From Diploptera punctata (Eukaryota; Arthropoda; Insecta; Blattodea; Blaberidae), in contig JASPKZ010007545.1 in assembly GCA_030220185.1 (NCBI GenBank), positions 62,001 to 126,000 of the forward strand: a stretch of DNA of 64,000 nt. The letters run 5' to 3'. Positions 1-11,549 of this stretch are shown piece by piece. The position numbers were made by a program, and so were the translations under genes. The notes beneath the pieces are model-generated. The model searched no databases, was not told the DNA's origin, and saw only the letters and a program-made list of their open reading frames with translations. Positions within the stretch are counted from its first letter, which is position 1. The number at the start of each line of letters is the position of its first letter.

Positions 1-302
1 TATTACCTTAAATTAATAAATAGTTCTCTTCTTTCTATCACATTTTTCTATGAAAATATAGGCCTACACATCTTTTCTCCATAAAGATATGGATAAATAT
101 AAATGTAACCTCAATGCGCCTTGATGGGGGTGTTCGGATTCTTTTCAGTACTTTGAACTTTTCGCATTAAGGTTCCTCTCAATACCTACTATTTTTTTAA
201 TCTTCATTACTAACTACCGTTTTACACTTATTCACTACTTCACTAAACCAATAACCTCCTGTACACTTAATAAACCATTTCCACTAACTCACAGGTAGGG
301 GT
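1..302. other. AT-rich sequence, nothing recognised
   Basis: I see no open frame, repeat or motif I can name here. The stretch ends where a minus-strand LINE relic begins. Confidence 0.5.
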
Positions 303-546
303 GAATTGCCCATCGCAATCTAAGACGCTTAACTATTCTTATTATATCTGGCATCCTATAAAGATCACGTAGTTCACAGTTATATAGTCTTCCCATTCAC
401 CTGTCCATCTCTGTTTGGTCCAAAAAAATTCCTGAGAAATTTATTCTCAAATATTCGTAATCTCCGTTCGTCCCTTAAAGTAAGAGTCCATGTTTCGCAT
501 CCATATAATGTAACTGGTAGAATAATAGTTTTATATATTTTCAGTA
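303..546 (-). pseudogene. RTE-type LINE ORF2 fragment, C-terminal part (first half of a split copy)
   Basis: The reverse complement matches other copies in this window (4560-4830 and 10120-10390) base for base over long runs. It covers the part of ORF2 after the reverse transcriptase, with the signatures YGCETWTL, ENKVLRK and WAGH-like. The family is a non-LTR retrotransposon in which one polyprotein cuts and copies at the target. This copy is 5' truncated, frameshifted and cannot be functional. It stops at the TA at 545-546, where a DNA transposon has been inserted, and resumes at 1618. Assignment to the RTE clade rests on remembered motif resemblance. Confidence 0.75.
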
Positions 547-1617
547 TTGTAGCCCGGGGCTATTTCGCACATTTCAAATTAAAAGTTATATAACCTTCGG
601 GAAAATGTATTCAAGGAAAGTAATATATATATATATATATATATATTATTACTCAGATATCAATAAATGTATATGCAGTATTTAAAAACTCATAAGTGTT
701 AACACTAATAAACAAGAAATATAAATCTGAGACATGACGTGGCTTAACATAATGCACATAAGCGGGGCTATTTCGCACAGACAGGGGGCTATTCTGTCCA
801 CATCTTAACATTACAATCATTTACCGAACGTGAATTGTTTGTTGCCAAAGGCACCAAGACACACCTTATGAAAACATTTTAAACATTTCTGACATCTGAT
901 CCACTCTCCCATACATTTTGATTTTTGTGTAAAATACCTTGCACAACAAAAAAGAACACGGCACATCATCTTCCTCAACATTCACTGTTGGCTGAAGTGG
1001 AAGCGGATCGTCTTCATACGGCGAGGAATGTGTGTTTCTTTTATTTGCATGTCTTCTTCAATCCACTTCATGTAAGATTTATATGTGCAAACCGTCTTTT
1101 ATATTTTAATAAATAACTTCTGATAGTTTATCACATTTTTATGAAAGAATAATATTTTAAGAAGTGTACGGAATAGCCCCTGTTATTCTGTGCGAAATAG
1201 CCCCCATTTACTACTTTATAATAAAGCTGTATAATTTCATAACCACTTATAATTTCTAAATTTAATTAACTGATTTGATAATTGCAAACATTTACTATAA
1301 TTTGGCATAGTATTTATTGATTTACATCAATCTATATAAAAATTATAGCTTAAATAGTGGGATGATAAACTAAACAAGCAGGTATATGGCTCAAATAATA
1401 CGTACCGTGGTTGACAAAAGCTTCTCTTACAGCAATACAGAACTTTTTTTTAAACAAATAGATGACGACTGAAAACCAGACAGACAGGGGTTGAAAAGAA
1501 GTGGTCATTTGTCCTTGAAAATTCCAAAGGTTTCCAGGAAGACACTAAATACTTAAAGTGTGCGAAAAAAAACCCATGTGCGAAAAAAACCCATGTGCGA
1601 AAAGCCCCGTGGTACCA
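547..1617. mobile_element. Non-autonomous TA-targeting DNA transposon (1071 bp, MITE-like)
   Basis: The ends are inverted repeats: TTGTAGCCCGGGGCTATTTC on the left, and the reverse complement of the right end reads TGGTACCACGGGGCTTTTCG. Both continue into CGCACA, giving about 24 bp of imperfect TIR. TA dinucleotides flank it (545-546, 1618-1619), and removing the element restores the LINE frame sequence. The core motif GGGGCTATTTCGCACA recurs inside at 769-784 and, inverted, near 1188-1206. A unit CCATGTGCGAAAA repeats in tandem near the right end. No transposase is visible, so it depends on a partner, probably of the Tc1/mariner class given the TA target. The family is not one I recognise. 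Confidence 0.75.
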
Positions 1618-1712
1618 TATAACTTTTTGGAAAGGCGTTAGGACGTCAAGAGTCCCTAATGCATAATAGCACGCATTTCCAGAATTGAGCCTCTGTTTCA
1701 TTTCTTTGTGCG
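1618..1712 (-). pseudogene. RTE-type LINE ORF2 fragment (second half of the split copy)
   Basis: The reverse complement contains AGGCTCAATTCTGGAAATGC followed by GTGCTATTATGCATT, as at 10043-10080 in another copy. It is the stretch just upstream, in LINE orientation, of the part at 303-546. Together they are one minus-strand LINE relic split by the transposon at 547-1617. Confidence 0.75.
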
Positions 1713-2604
1713 TCTCTGTTTAGTTACAAATTAATAAATTACGTACAAAATAAAAAATGTGATTATTTAGTTTTAACGAATAAAATATCTCAATATTACA
1801 TGGCGATCTTGCAAATACACAAGGTGAGTGCGTTAAATGAAAATCGCCATTAAAGTTCTATATCGGCAATGTAGGAGGCACAAAAATTTACAATAAATAT
1901 TTTGTACATATTATATTAATGAACTATTTTCTACTAGGATATAAAATAGAACAAGAGTAGGCCTATTGATATAAAATTCTAGGAAATATTCCTTGCATTT
2001 AACAGCAAGGTAGTCGACATAAAGTATGTTTACTCCTAGTCTGACACATTCAACAGACGGCCTGTCCAGAGTGATAGCCGTCTGTCACAGAGTCGTTAGT
2101 TACAAACTAACCGTAAATGACAAGAGAGGGATACCATGCCCAATTCATGGGGTAAATGTGTCACTGACAATAAACACAAAAATATCTGCACAACGTTCCG
2201 TCCAATTGTTAGGAATAAAATATTGTACTCGATAAAAAAGTACACAGAAAGTTACAAATCATAGTTTTAATTTTCCACTATTCAATTTTAGGTTAGTTAT
2301 TTTCGAACTGAGGGCATAGTGATATCACAAACAAGTATCCTAAAATTATTAATTCACTGGCTGGAACTATAAATTCTCAAAATGTATATATGTATACTTG
2401 AGGCTTATGTATAAAATCATACATTATTTCATTATTGTCATGAACGTTTTAGGCCATGGGGCCTGTTACGGTACACCTAACGAAGATGGTTTTGATCTTT
2501 CCATCGATGTTTTGATCTTTCTTGGTCCCTATGTTCAGTTGGAGTATATTGGAATGCCAATTTCCGAGATCTATTTCTTTCCATTCTTCTCAGATGATTT
2601 TTCA
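1713..2604. other. Unassigned sequence
   Basis: It holds a 69-codon open frame (2026-2235) with no recognisable motif and AT-rich DNA. I see no structured repeat. Confidence 0.4.
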
Positions 2605-2970
2605 ATTCTTGTTGGTATTCATAGACTTATACAAATGTGTCTAAATGGCACAAAGAATAGAGTGCGTGTAGGCAAACAGTTTTCGGACACTTTTCAAATC
2701 CAGAATGGGTTGAAGCAAGGAGATGCACTATCTCCTCTACTATTTAATTTTATACTAGAGCATGCCATTAAATCTTTAGAGAATGAGGAATGCTTACAAC
2801 TCAATGGTATTAATAAGCTGCTAGTTTATGCTGATGACGTAGTACTATTGGCGAATAGCGAGGAGATACTAAAGGACAACACGCACACACTATTGAATAA
2901 CACAAAGAAATTAGGACTGTAAGTAAATATTATTAAAACTAAATATATAGTCACACGTAGAAATACATTA
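2605..2970 (+). pseudogene. RTE-type LINE reverse transcriptase fragment (5' part of a split copy)
   Basis: This part of the reverse transcriptase domain carries the motifs NGLKQGDALSPLLFN and YADDVVLLA; YADD is the catalytic Asp pair. It lies in an open frame ending at 2922, where a stop has replaced a sense codon (compare 9870-9885 in the sister copy). The LINE is truncated on its 5' side, as usual for target-primed reverse transcription. It is interrupted at the TA at 2971-2972 by a Tc1 element and continues at 4379. The open frame begins upstream at 2398, but the first 70 or so codons do not look LINE-derived. Confidence 0.85.
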
Positions 2971-2972
2971 TA

Positions 2973-4378
2973 CACTGCTCAAAACAATTAGAGGAACACT
3001 ATGAAATATGCAAATATTTTTTCATTGGATAAAGGTACAAACATGAAATTAATAAAGTACATTATTTGTGGTTATTTATTTATTTATTGCTCATGTCAGT
3101 AAAAACAAATGAATAACGTTGACAATTAACTTTTCATATAATTCCGCTATGTAAGCAGTTCCATCTTGTGCTTATTTTTCAAAGTTGAACACTCGTTACA
3201 TAGAGTTAGTATCGTGTATGGCCTCCACGACATTCGATGACACTTTGGCACCTTCCTGGCATGCTCCCAATAAGATTCCGGATTTCCTCTTGCGGGATAT
3301 TCCCCCATTCCTCCTTCAGAGCATCTCCAAGTTGCTGCAGAGTTTGTGGAGCTTGATGTCGGTTCCTGACCTTCCTGTCTAGAAGATCCCACGAGTGTTT
3401 AATAGGGTTGAGGTCTGGGCTGACCGCTGGCCACTACATTACCTTAATTTCATTCCTCCTCAGGAAATTCCTGGTGACAGCCGCAGAATGTGCCCTGGCA
3501 TTATCCTGCATAAAAAGAAATCCAGGACCTACTCCAATGGCATCATGTACTACATGCTCTTCCAGAACGTGCTCGATATACCGGACAGCATTCAGTCACT
3601 GGGGAACAAGTACAAGGTCCGTACGATTGTTGTACAAAACTCCGGCCCACACCATTATGGAACCTCCTCTGAATCTATCAATTTCCTGTATAGCCTCTGC
3701 AGAAAATCTTTCTCCTGGCCGTCCCCACACCCTCAGTCAACCATCACATCGTGTAAGATGATACCTGGATTCGTCCGAGAAGAGCACAGAACCCCACTGC
3801 TTGAGGTTCCAATCAACATGGTGCTTTATGTCCATTTGTTAAGCGTGGTTTTTTAACGGGCGTTTTTGGGCGAATAATCTCTTCTCGTATCTGTCACTGG
3901 GTGCTTGTTTTAAATTTACGCCCCTTGCCACGTCTTCTACAATACTGTCCTGTCTCTCTGTGCCTGGTGCGTAACCTGGACACCACGGAAGGAGAAACCC
4001 CAAGGTCTCTAGCCACTTGTCGCAGAGATTGAACTTGTTGTAAAATATTTAGAGCATGATATACTTCAAAATCATTTAAATGCCTCATTTTGTCAGAGAC
4101 TTCAATAAACAAGGCAATAATCAACATTCGTCACTATAGCAACATCAGGAAGATTACCAATTAGAAGATGCCAGTGCCTTCCAAAATGAAAAAAATTCTC
4201 TATATTTGTTACTTGAGGTAATTTCTCTGTATTTAGGCCATGGATCTTTAAAATTTGCATCCAATGATACAATTAATAATTCAATTTACATATTGTCCAA
4301 CTTTCAGCATCACAGCTTTAAAAAAACAATTACTTATTCAATTTATTACAAGTGTTCCTCTAATTGTTTTGAGCAGCG
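2973..4378. mobile_element. Tc1-type DNA transposon inserted in the LINE
   Basis: The 28-bp terminal inverted repeats start CACTGCTCAAAACAATTAGA on the left and CGCTGCTCAAAACAATTAGA on the right (reverse complement), both continuing to GGAACACT. A TA duplication flanks the element (2971-2972, 4379-4380). Excising it gives CATTATAATGG, which matches the uninterrupted LINE copy near 9925-9935. At 1406 bp it is a little shorter than a typical 1.6-kb Tc1 element, consistent with an internal coding deletion. Confidence 0.92.
3205..4088 (-). pseudogene. Tc1-family transposase, decayed
   Basis: Tc1 transposases bind the inverted ends and move the element by cut-and-paste into TA. The minus strand shows the N-terminal helix-turn-helix region (MRHLNDFEVYHAL, then VARDLGVSPSVVSRL) and the GRKFKTST linker, and then a stop. 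In shifting frames it shows the catalytic blocks FSDESR, MQDNARAHSA and SPDLNPIKHSWD (the DD34E triad region), and the usual C-terminus ending near GGHTRY. Several stops interrupt it, and perhaps 60-80 residues are missing between the DNA-binding and catalytic parts. It is probably inactive. Confidence 0.85.
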
Positions 4379-5055
4379 TATAATGGAAATGGACAGCTAA
4401 TGACAATTAAGGGAAATTTTGAGGAAGTTGCTGAATTCAAATACCTAGGAACAATAATCACAAATAGGAATGAGATGCACAAATAAATTAAACATAGGAT
4501 CAATTCTGAAAATGCGTGCTATTATGCATTGAAAAGACGTTGATGTCCCAAATCCTTTCAAAAACCGATAAACTGAAAATATATAAAACTATTATTCTAG
4601 CAGTTATATTATATGGGTGCGAAACATGGACTCTTACTTTAAGGGAGGAAAGGAGATTGCAAGTATTTGAAAATAAAGTACTTAGGAAAATGTTTGGACC
4701 AAAGAGAGATGAACAAACAGGTGAATGGAGAAGTCTTCAGAACAATTAACTACATGGTCTTTATAGGAAGCCAGATATAATAAGAATAGTTAAGTCTCGT
4801 AGACTGCGATGGGCAGGACATGTTGCACGTATGGGGAATGAAAGACTTGCATGGAAGCTTCTTGTAGGAAAACCAGAAGGAAAACGCCCAGTTGGTAGAC
4901 CATGATTGAGGTGCGAGAATAATATTAGCTATGATTTGAGGGAAGTAGATTATACAGGGAATGATTGGAAAGCATTAGTTCAGGATAGGGACGTATGGAG
5001 AACTTATGTCTGTGCGGCCATGAACCTACGGGTTCGATAGTGCCAGTGAGTATGT
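4379..5055 (+). pseudogene. RTE-type LINE ORF2, 3' part of the split copy, with 3' end
   Basis: The LINE resumes after the Tc1 insertion. Visible blocks are EFKYLGTIITNRNE, YGCETWTLTLREERRLQVF, KMFGPKRDEQTGEW, RLRWAGHVARMGNE and LLVGKPEGKRPVGRP, with several stops and frameshifts. The element's 3' end is a conserved GAACCTACGGGTTCGATAGT followed by GCCAGTGAGTATGTAAGTA. The same end occurs near 10575-10605, which defines the 3' terminus of this family. Confidence 0.85.
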
Positions 5056-5667
5056 AAGTATTCATATATATCTTCATTTAAACTGGTACTCAATTTTTTT
5101 TCAGATAGTAGTGTTCCTTTGGTGATCTACTCAAGTAACTCCTAACAGTAATCGTAAGATGCACAATTATCTTACTGCGGGTTAATGAGAATTTCCTTTA
5201 CTTAAAATCCAAGTTTATTTTCAGTACTTCAGAGCAGCTAATGATGTGATGTTATGTATTCTTAGTTTTGTATCTGTCCTCATCTGTTTACCAAAGTGTC
5301 TTTTTATTACCCCATTCATTGTATTATATTTTTGTTATTTTGAATCAATGTGCTCTTATGTTCTGCAAATACATTTCCGAAGTATAAGAAATCCGAAACT
5401 TGTTTCTATAATTTTTCCATCTATCTCAATTTTCACCCGTCGTACATTTTTTCCACACATTGTCATTGCTTTAGTTTTTCAAGTTGAAATTTTCATACTA
5501 TATATGCAGGTAATTTTGAATAACTGATACACTGCTCTTTGTAAACTATCTTCGGAACCTCATAATATTATTTGATCATCAGAATACAATATTGCTTGAA
5601 ATATTTTTTATTTCTAGTTATCGGAATTCCACTATTTATAGTTAGTTACTTTCTTTGAACTATTCTG
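5056..5667. other. AT-rich sequence, nothing recognised
   Basis: There is a 93-codon hydrophobic open frame at 5246-5527 on the plus strand without any motif. It is likely chance in AT-rich DNA. Confidence 0.4.

Positions 5668-5702
<35 letters not shown>
5668..5702. repeat. (AT)n microsatellite
   Basis: A run of about 17 AT units adjoins the 3' side of a minus-strand tRNA-like sequence. Confidence 0.9.
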
Positions 5703-5706
<4 letters not shown>

Positions 5707-5719
5707 AGAAAAATCAATG

Positions 5720-5787
5720 CTTGAGTCGGGATTTGAAACCGAGTCTTTAAACTCTGTACGTTTAGCACTCTAACCAACTGAGTCAAG
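5720..5787 (-). other. tRNA-like sequence (SINE head or tRNA pseudogene)
   Basis: The reverse complement has an A-box-like GACTCAGTTGGTTAGAGTGC and a B-box-like GGTTTCAAATCCC at tRNA-like spacing. The outer ends CTTGA and TCAAG can pair as an acceptor-like stem. The B box is not perfect (TTTCAAAT for TTCGAAT), so I read it as a decayed tRNA-derived element rather than a working tRNA gene. The SINE body may continue to about 5880. Confidence 0.6.
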
Positions 5788-5937
5788 TATCCTAACGCAA
5801 ACATACATTTTTCTTATATATGCAGTATTCTCAATTCACACTAAAGGTAGTGGGAAGTCGATCAACTGCCACCTAGCGGCCACCATAAGAGGTAAACAAA
5901 TGTCTAAAGAGAATATTTACTTTATAGTTAAATTGAA

Positions 5938-6405
5938 ACGATGTAAAACTATTATTCTAAAGTTATATTATATTAATGCGAAACATGGACTCTAAATTTA
6001 AGGAAGCAAAGGAGATTACGAGTATTTGAGAATAAATTTCTTAGGATAATATTTGGATCAGACAGAGTTGAACACACAGGTGAATGGAGGACACATAACT
6101 GTGAACTACATGGTCTTTATAGGAACCCAAGATATAATAAGAACCGTTAAGTCTCGTTGACTACGATGGGCATGACATGTGGCACGAATGGGGTAAGAAA
6201 GACGTGCATGGATGCTTCTTGCAGGAAAACCCAAGGGGCAAACGTCCAGTTGGTAGATCAAGAACGAGGTGGGAGAATACATTAACTATTATTTGAGGGA
6301 AGTAGATTATAGAGGGAATGATTGGAATACATTAGCTAAGGATAGGGATGTATGGGAAGCTTATGTCCGCGTAGCCATGAATCTAAGGGTTGAATAGTGC
6401 CAGTG
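5938..6405 (+). pseudogene. RTE-type LINE 3' fragment
   Basis: It is homologous to 4580-5055, starting at the YGCETWTL region (here decayed to YxxNAKHGL) and running to the family 3' end GCCATGAATCTAAGGGTTGA, then ATAGTGCCAGTGAGTTAGTT. It is heavily frameshifted. Its 3' terminus runs directly into the large nonamer satellite. Confidence 0.8.
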
Positions 6406-8387
6406 AGTTAGTTTATTATTATTACTATTATTACTATTATTACTATTATTACGATTATTACGATTATTACGATTATTACTATTATTACTATTATTACGAT
6501 TATTACTATTATTACTATTATTACGATTATTACGATTATTACTATTTATTACTATTATTACTATTATTACTATTATTACTATTATTACTATTATTACTAT
6601 TATTACTATTATTACTATTATTACTATTATTTACTATTATTACTATTATTACTATTATTACTATTATTACTATTATTACTATTATTACTATTATTATATA
6701 TTTACTATTATTACTATTATTACTAGTATTACTATTATTACTATTATTACTATTATTACTATTATTACTATTATTACTATTATTACTATTATTACTATTA
6801 TTACTATTATTTACTATTATTACTATTATTACTATTATTACTATTATTACTATTATTACTATTATTACTATTATTACTATTATTACTATTATTACTATTA
6901 TTACTATTATTACTATATTATTATATTATTACTATTATTACTATTATTACTATTATTACTATTATTACTATTATACTATTATACTATTATTACTTATTAC
7001 TATTATTACTATTATTACTATTATTACTATTATTACTATTATTACTATTATTACTATTATTACTATTATTACTATTATTACTATTATTACTATTATTACT
7101 ATTATTACTATTATTACTATATTACTATTATTACTATTATTACTATTATTACCTATTATACTATTATACCTATTATTACTATTATTACTATTATTACTAT
7201 TATTACTATTATACTATATTACTATTATTACTATTATTACTATTATTACTATTATTACTATTATTACTATTATTACTATTATTACTATTATTACTATTAT
7301 TACTATTATTACTATTATTACTATTATTACTATTATTACTATTATTACTATTATTACTATTATTACTATTATTACTAGTATTACTATTATTACTATTATT
7401 ACTATTATTACTATTATTACTATTATTACTATTATTACTATTATTACTATTATTACTATTATTACTATTATTACTATTATTACCATTATTACCATTATTA
7501 CCATTATTACCATTATTACCATTATTACCATTATTACCATTATTACCATTATTACCATTATTACCATTATTACCATTATTACCATTATTACCCAGTATTA
7601 CCATTATATACCATTATTACCATTATTACCATTATTACCATTATTACCATTATTACCATTATTACCATTATTACCATTATTTACCATTATTACCATTATT
7701 ACCATTATTACCATTATTACCATTTATTTACCATTTTTACCATTTTTACCATTTTTATAACCATTTTTACCATTTTTAAACCATTTTTACTATTTCTACT
7801 ATTTTTAACTATTTTTACTATTTTTACTATTTTTACTATTTTTACTACTATATTTTTACTATTTTTACTATTTTTACTATTTTTTACTATTTTTACTATT
7901 TTTACTATTTTATACTATTATTACTATTATTACTATTATTTACTATTATTCTATTATTACTATTATTATTACTATTATTATTACTATATTACTATTATTA
8001 TTATTACTATTATGATTAATATTATTATTACTATTAGTATTACTATTATTATTACTATTATTATTACTATTATTAGTACTGATGATTATTAATATTATTT
8101 ACTATTATTACTATTATTACTATTATTACTATTATTATTACTATTATTACTATTATTACTATTATTATTACTATTATTACTATATATTACTATTATTACT
8201 ATTATTTACTATTATTACTATTATTGCTATTATTACTATTATTATTACTATTATTATGTACTATTACTATTATTACTATTATTATTACTATTAACTATTA
8301 TTTATTATTATTATTACTATTACTATTTTTACTATTATTACTATTATTATTTTTTACTATTATTACTATTATTATTACTATTATTAC

Positions 8388-8467
<80 letters not shown>
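6406..8467. repeat. 2-kb TATTATTAC nonamer satellite with variant blocks, ending in (ATT)n
   Basis: The basic 9-bp unit is TATTATTAC. Variant units occur in contiguous blocks: TACGATTAT near 6450-6545, TACCATTAT at about 7480-7735, TACCATTTT at about 7730-7790, TACTATTTT at about 7790-7910, then TACTATTAT again. The array ends in pure ATT trinucleotides from about 8390 to 8467. Long open frames across it encode only poly-Tyr, poly-Leu or Thr-Ile-Ile repeats and are artefacts. Single-base irregularities may be sequencing error. Confidence 0.95.
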
Positions 8468-9389
8468 GAGTAAAACCAGTGAAGTTGTCCACCCTTGTAT
8501 GTTGACCATCTGCCAACGTTGACCGAGCATCTGTGGAACCGGCATTCCGTACTTATATTTTATCCATGACCAACTATGTATCTTGGCCATTTGTTTAACT
8601 TGTAAGTTCGACAAATTTTCAATTTCTGTGCTTAATTTTCTTAATAATGTGAACTTTATATAAGTTGGCCATCGTGAACTTATCTACCTATAAATTTGTG
8701 TCAAATCTCCGAGCTATCTGTCTTAAGTTAGAAATCTGAATAACAAAATATACACAACAGTGTCAAAAAAACTGTTAACGTTTGGTTTTTAATGTTTGGA
8801 AAGGGTTTATTTTCTGCTTGATTACTTTAAGAAAACAATTTACAGTAAATAACTATGTGCATATAACACTGTTTTCTGCAACTTAATACACCATAACTGT
8901 TAGAATAGAAGTGGTAATGTATTATCCCGAGGCAGTAGTTTGCGCAAACAACTTCTAGCGAGCAGGATGATTTTTTAAAGAAGAGTTGTGCTAGTAACAA
9001 GCAAAAGAAATTAATTGAGTTCAAAATTTAATTTGAATTCGACATTTGTTTATGCTATTTTTCCTATGCTATTTTATGTGTTTTTGAACAATCCTTTTTT
9101 TATTTGACATGTGTACAGCATTACTGGATAAATACTGTATAGATAAGTTTTTTTATTTTTATGCCATTTTATGTGTTTTTGAACATTATTTTTCTTATTT
9201 GTATATGTGTACAGCATTACTGGATAAATACTGTATGGATACGTTTTTTATGTTTTAAATTGGTCATCTGAATGTGTTGCCTAAATTTTATAGAACCCAG
9301 GGTGGCCAAGATACACATGTTTACAATGTGCACTAGGATTACGCTGAATTGTATGTTAATCGACTTAGTTTAGCTAAATATCAACATTT
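8468..9389. other. Unassigned spacer with a short tandem duplication
   Basis: No coding signal is seen. It contains a direct duplication of about 95 bp (9068-9240) and ends in an ATT-rich microsatellite. Confidence 0.5.
9068..9240. repeat. Direct tandem duplication, about 95-bp unit, two copies
   Basis: ATTTTATGTGTTTTTGAACA appears at 9070 and again at 9166. Each copy continues to ACAGCATTACTGGATAAATA then CTGTAT. A few substitutions and small gaps separate the copies. Confidence 0.8.
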
Positions 9390-9492
9390 ATTATTAATAT
9401 TATTATTATCATTATTATTAATATAATTATCATTAACATTATTGTTGTTATTATTATTATTACTATTATTATTATTATTATTATTATTATAA
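9390..9492. repeat. ATT-rich microsatellite abutting a LINE
   Basis: Imperfect ATT repeats end where LINE sequence begins at about 9494. Confidence 0.9.
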
Positions 9493-9493
9493 T

Positions 9494-10605
9494 GTACACC
9501 TCAAAAAGCATATGATTAAATTAAGAGGGAGAAGTTATATAGTATCCTACTGGAGTTCGGAATTCCTAAAATGTTTGTTAGACTTATACGAATATGTCTA
9601 AATGGCACAAAGAGTAGTGTGCGTGTAGGCAAACAGTTTTCCAACACCTTTGAAATTCGGAATGGGTTGAAGCAAGGAGATGCACTATCTCCTGTACTAT
9701 TTAATTTTGTACTAGAGCATGCCATTAAATCTTTAGAGGATGAGGAAGGCCTAAAACTCATGGGTATTAATAAGCTGTAAGTTTATGCTGATGATGTAGT
9801 ACTATTGGCCGATAGCGAGGAGATACTAAAGGACAACACGCACACACTATTGAGTAACACTAAGGAATTAGGACTGCTAGTAAATATCAATAAAACTAAA
9901 TATATGGTCACATGTAGAAATTCATTATATAATGGAAATGGACTGGTAATAACAAATGAGGGAAATTTTGAGGAAGTGGCTGAATTCAAATACCTAGGAA
10001 AAATAATCGCAGATAGGAATAACATGCACAAATAAAATTAAACAGAGGCTCAATTCTGGAAATGCGTGCTATTATGCATTGCAGAGACGTTTGACGTCCC
10101 AACTCCTTTCAAAAAACCTTAAACTGAAAATATGTAAACTCTTATTCTACCAGTTATATTATATGGGTGCGAAACATGGACTCTTACTTTAAGGGAGGAA
10201 AGGAGATTACGATTTCTTGAGAATAAAGTTCTTAGGAAAAATTTTTGGACCAAAGAGAGATGAACAGACAGGTGAATGGAGAAGACTGCATAACAATAAA
10301 TTACGTGGTATTTATAGGAAGCCAGATATAATAAGAACAGTTAAGTCAAGTAAACTGCGATGGGCAGGACATGTTGCGCGTATGGGGATTGAAAGACGTG
10401 CATGGAAGCTTCTTGTAAGAAAGCCAGAGGAATAACGCCCAGTTGGTAGACCAAGAATGAGGTGGGAGTACAACATTAACTATGATTTGAGGGAAGTAGA
10501 TTATACAGGGAATGATTGAAAAGCATTAGCTCACGATAGGGATGTATGGGGAGCTTATATCCGCGCAGCCATGAACCTACGGGTTCGATAGTGCCAGTGA
10601 GTATG
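9494..10605 (+). pseudogene. RTE-type LINE ORF2 (reverse transcriptase to 3' end), longest uninterrupted copy
   Basis: This 5'-truncated copy begins inside the reverse transcriptase near KAYD (the first catalytic Asp region). Further blocks are RLIRICLNGTKSSVRVGKQF, NGLKQGDALSPVLFN, a stop at 9778-9780, YADDVVLLADSEEILKDNTH, EFKYLGKII, YGCETWTLTLREERRLRF, GPKRDEQTGEW, KLRWAGHVARMG and LLVRKPEE. The 3' end is GAACCTACGGGTTCGATAGT. Only a few stops and shifts separate the open pieces (9571-9780, 9805-10035, 10217-10435), so it is younger than its neighbours but not functional. It supplies the best internal reference for the family. Confidence 0.88.
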
Positions 10606-10651
10606 TAATTAAGTATTATTATGTTTTAATTGTTATTGAATTAAAATGTAT

Positions 10652-10904
10652 ATTTTCATGCTATGTTTGCAGCTTTACTAGGGAATTGTAGGATGATGAT
10701 GATAATGATAAGGATGAAGATGATGATGATGGCCATATGATTTCGGGGACCGTTTGGGCCTTAGAGTTTTCCTGACATTTTGTCTTACAAGTGAGGAAAA
10801 ATCCCGATAAAAACCTCACCCAGAAAAATTGCCCCGGCCGGGGATCGAACCCGTGCCCGCTGTGTGACAAGGCAGCACGCTACCTCGAGACCACAGCGGT
10901 GGAC
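10652..10904 (-). mobile_element. SINE, family 1 (tRNA head, common core)
   Basis: Read on the minus strand it starts GTCCACCGCTGTGGTCTCGA. It contains a B-box-like GGGTTCGATCCCC, then the core GGTGAGGTTTTTATCGGG and TCCTCACTTGTAAGACAAAA, a (CAT)n-like stretch, and CAATTCCCTAGTAAAGCTGC. Compared with 60881-61231 it lacks the GTGTGGAAAGCAACGGGAAG block and the last 60-odd bases. SINEs are transcribed by pol III and copied by LINE machinery. Confidence 0.88.
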
Positions 10905-11549
10905 AACTTAAGAATATGAAACCAAAAATAAAACAGGGACTTATTGAGGAATATATCAGTAAAATATTTCATTTACACCATTCAGGACATGTTAATCTTT
11001 TTTTTCAGACACAAGTATGTACCAAATAATAGTTTTAATTTTCATAAGATTTATTTGAGAAACTACATTACCGAATAATTTTAGATCTTAGATTTAAAAC
11101 TCTTGAAGGTATTTAAAGTTTTTCCATTCTGTTTCTTCAATTTACGCTCGACTTTGGCAGGCAAAGTTACACAGATATTGTTTTATTTTATTGGTTACAG
11201 GTACAAGTGTAGGATTATGTACATGTTGTGTACAATATATGTGTGCTGTGAGAGGGATGATCATAAAGAATAGAAGGGAAATGGTGTTGGTAATGTTGAA
11301 ATGGGGTGAAACTAATTCCTGATTAACAAAAATAATTCATAATAAATACAGTCGAGTTTGAATTTAAGAAGAAGTGTACAAATAATAGTTTCTCGAAATT
11401 ATAACAAAAAACTGTCTTGGATCGTTCACATAACGTTAATAGATTTACTCATTCATGTACAATAATGCAAAAAGGTAAACTGCTGACAGAAATTATATCT
11501 TTAATTAACCGTCGAATCGAAAATCGCCAAAATTAATCGAGCATGGTAG
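10905..11549. other. Unassigned sequence
   Basis: No motif was recognised. The low-coordinate end of the following transposase relic may extend into it. Confidence 0.4.

Noticed and set aside
3395..3856. 153-codon plus-strand frame
   Set aside because: It lies antisense to the decayed Tc1 transposase, whose catalytic blocks are clearly on the minus strand.
6390..7760. 456-codon open frame and the overlapping 123-131-codon minus-strand frames
   Set aside because: They translate only the nonamer satellite (poly-Tyr, poly-Leu, Thr-Ile-Ile, Gly-Asn-Asn) with no start context or unique sequence.
8082..8516. Open frames of poly-Tyr, poly-Leu or poly-Ile
   Set aside because: They arise from the ATT and nonamer repeats alone.
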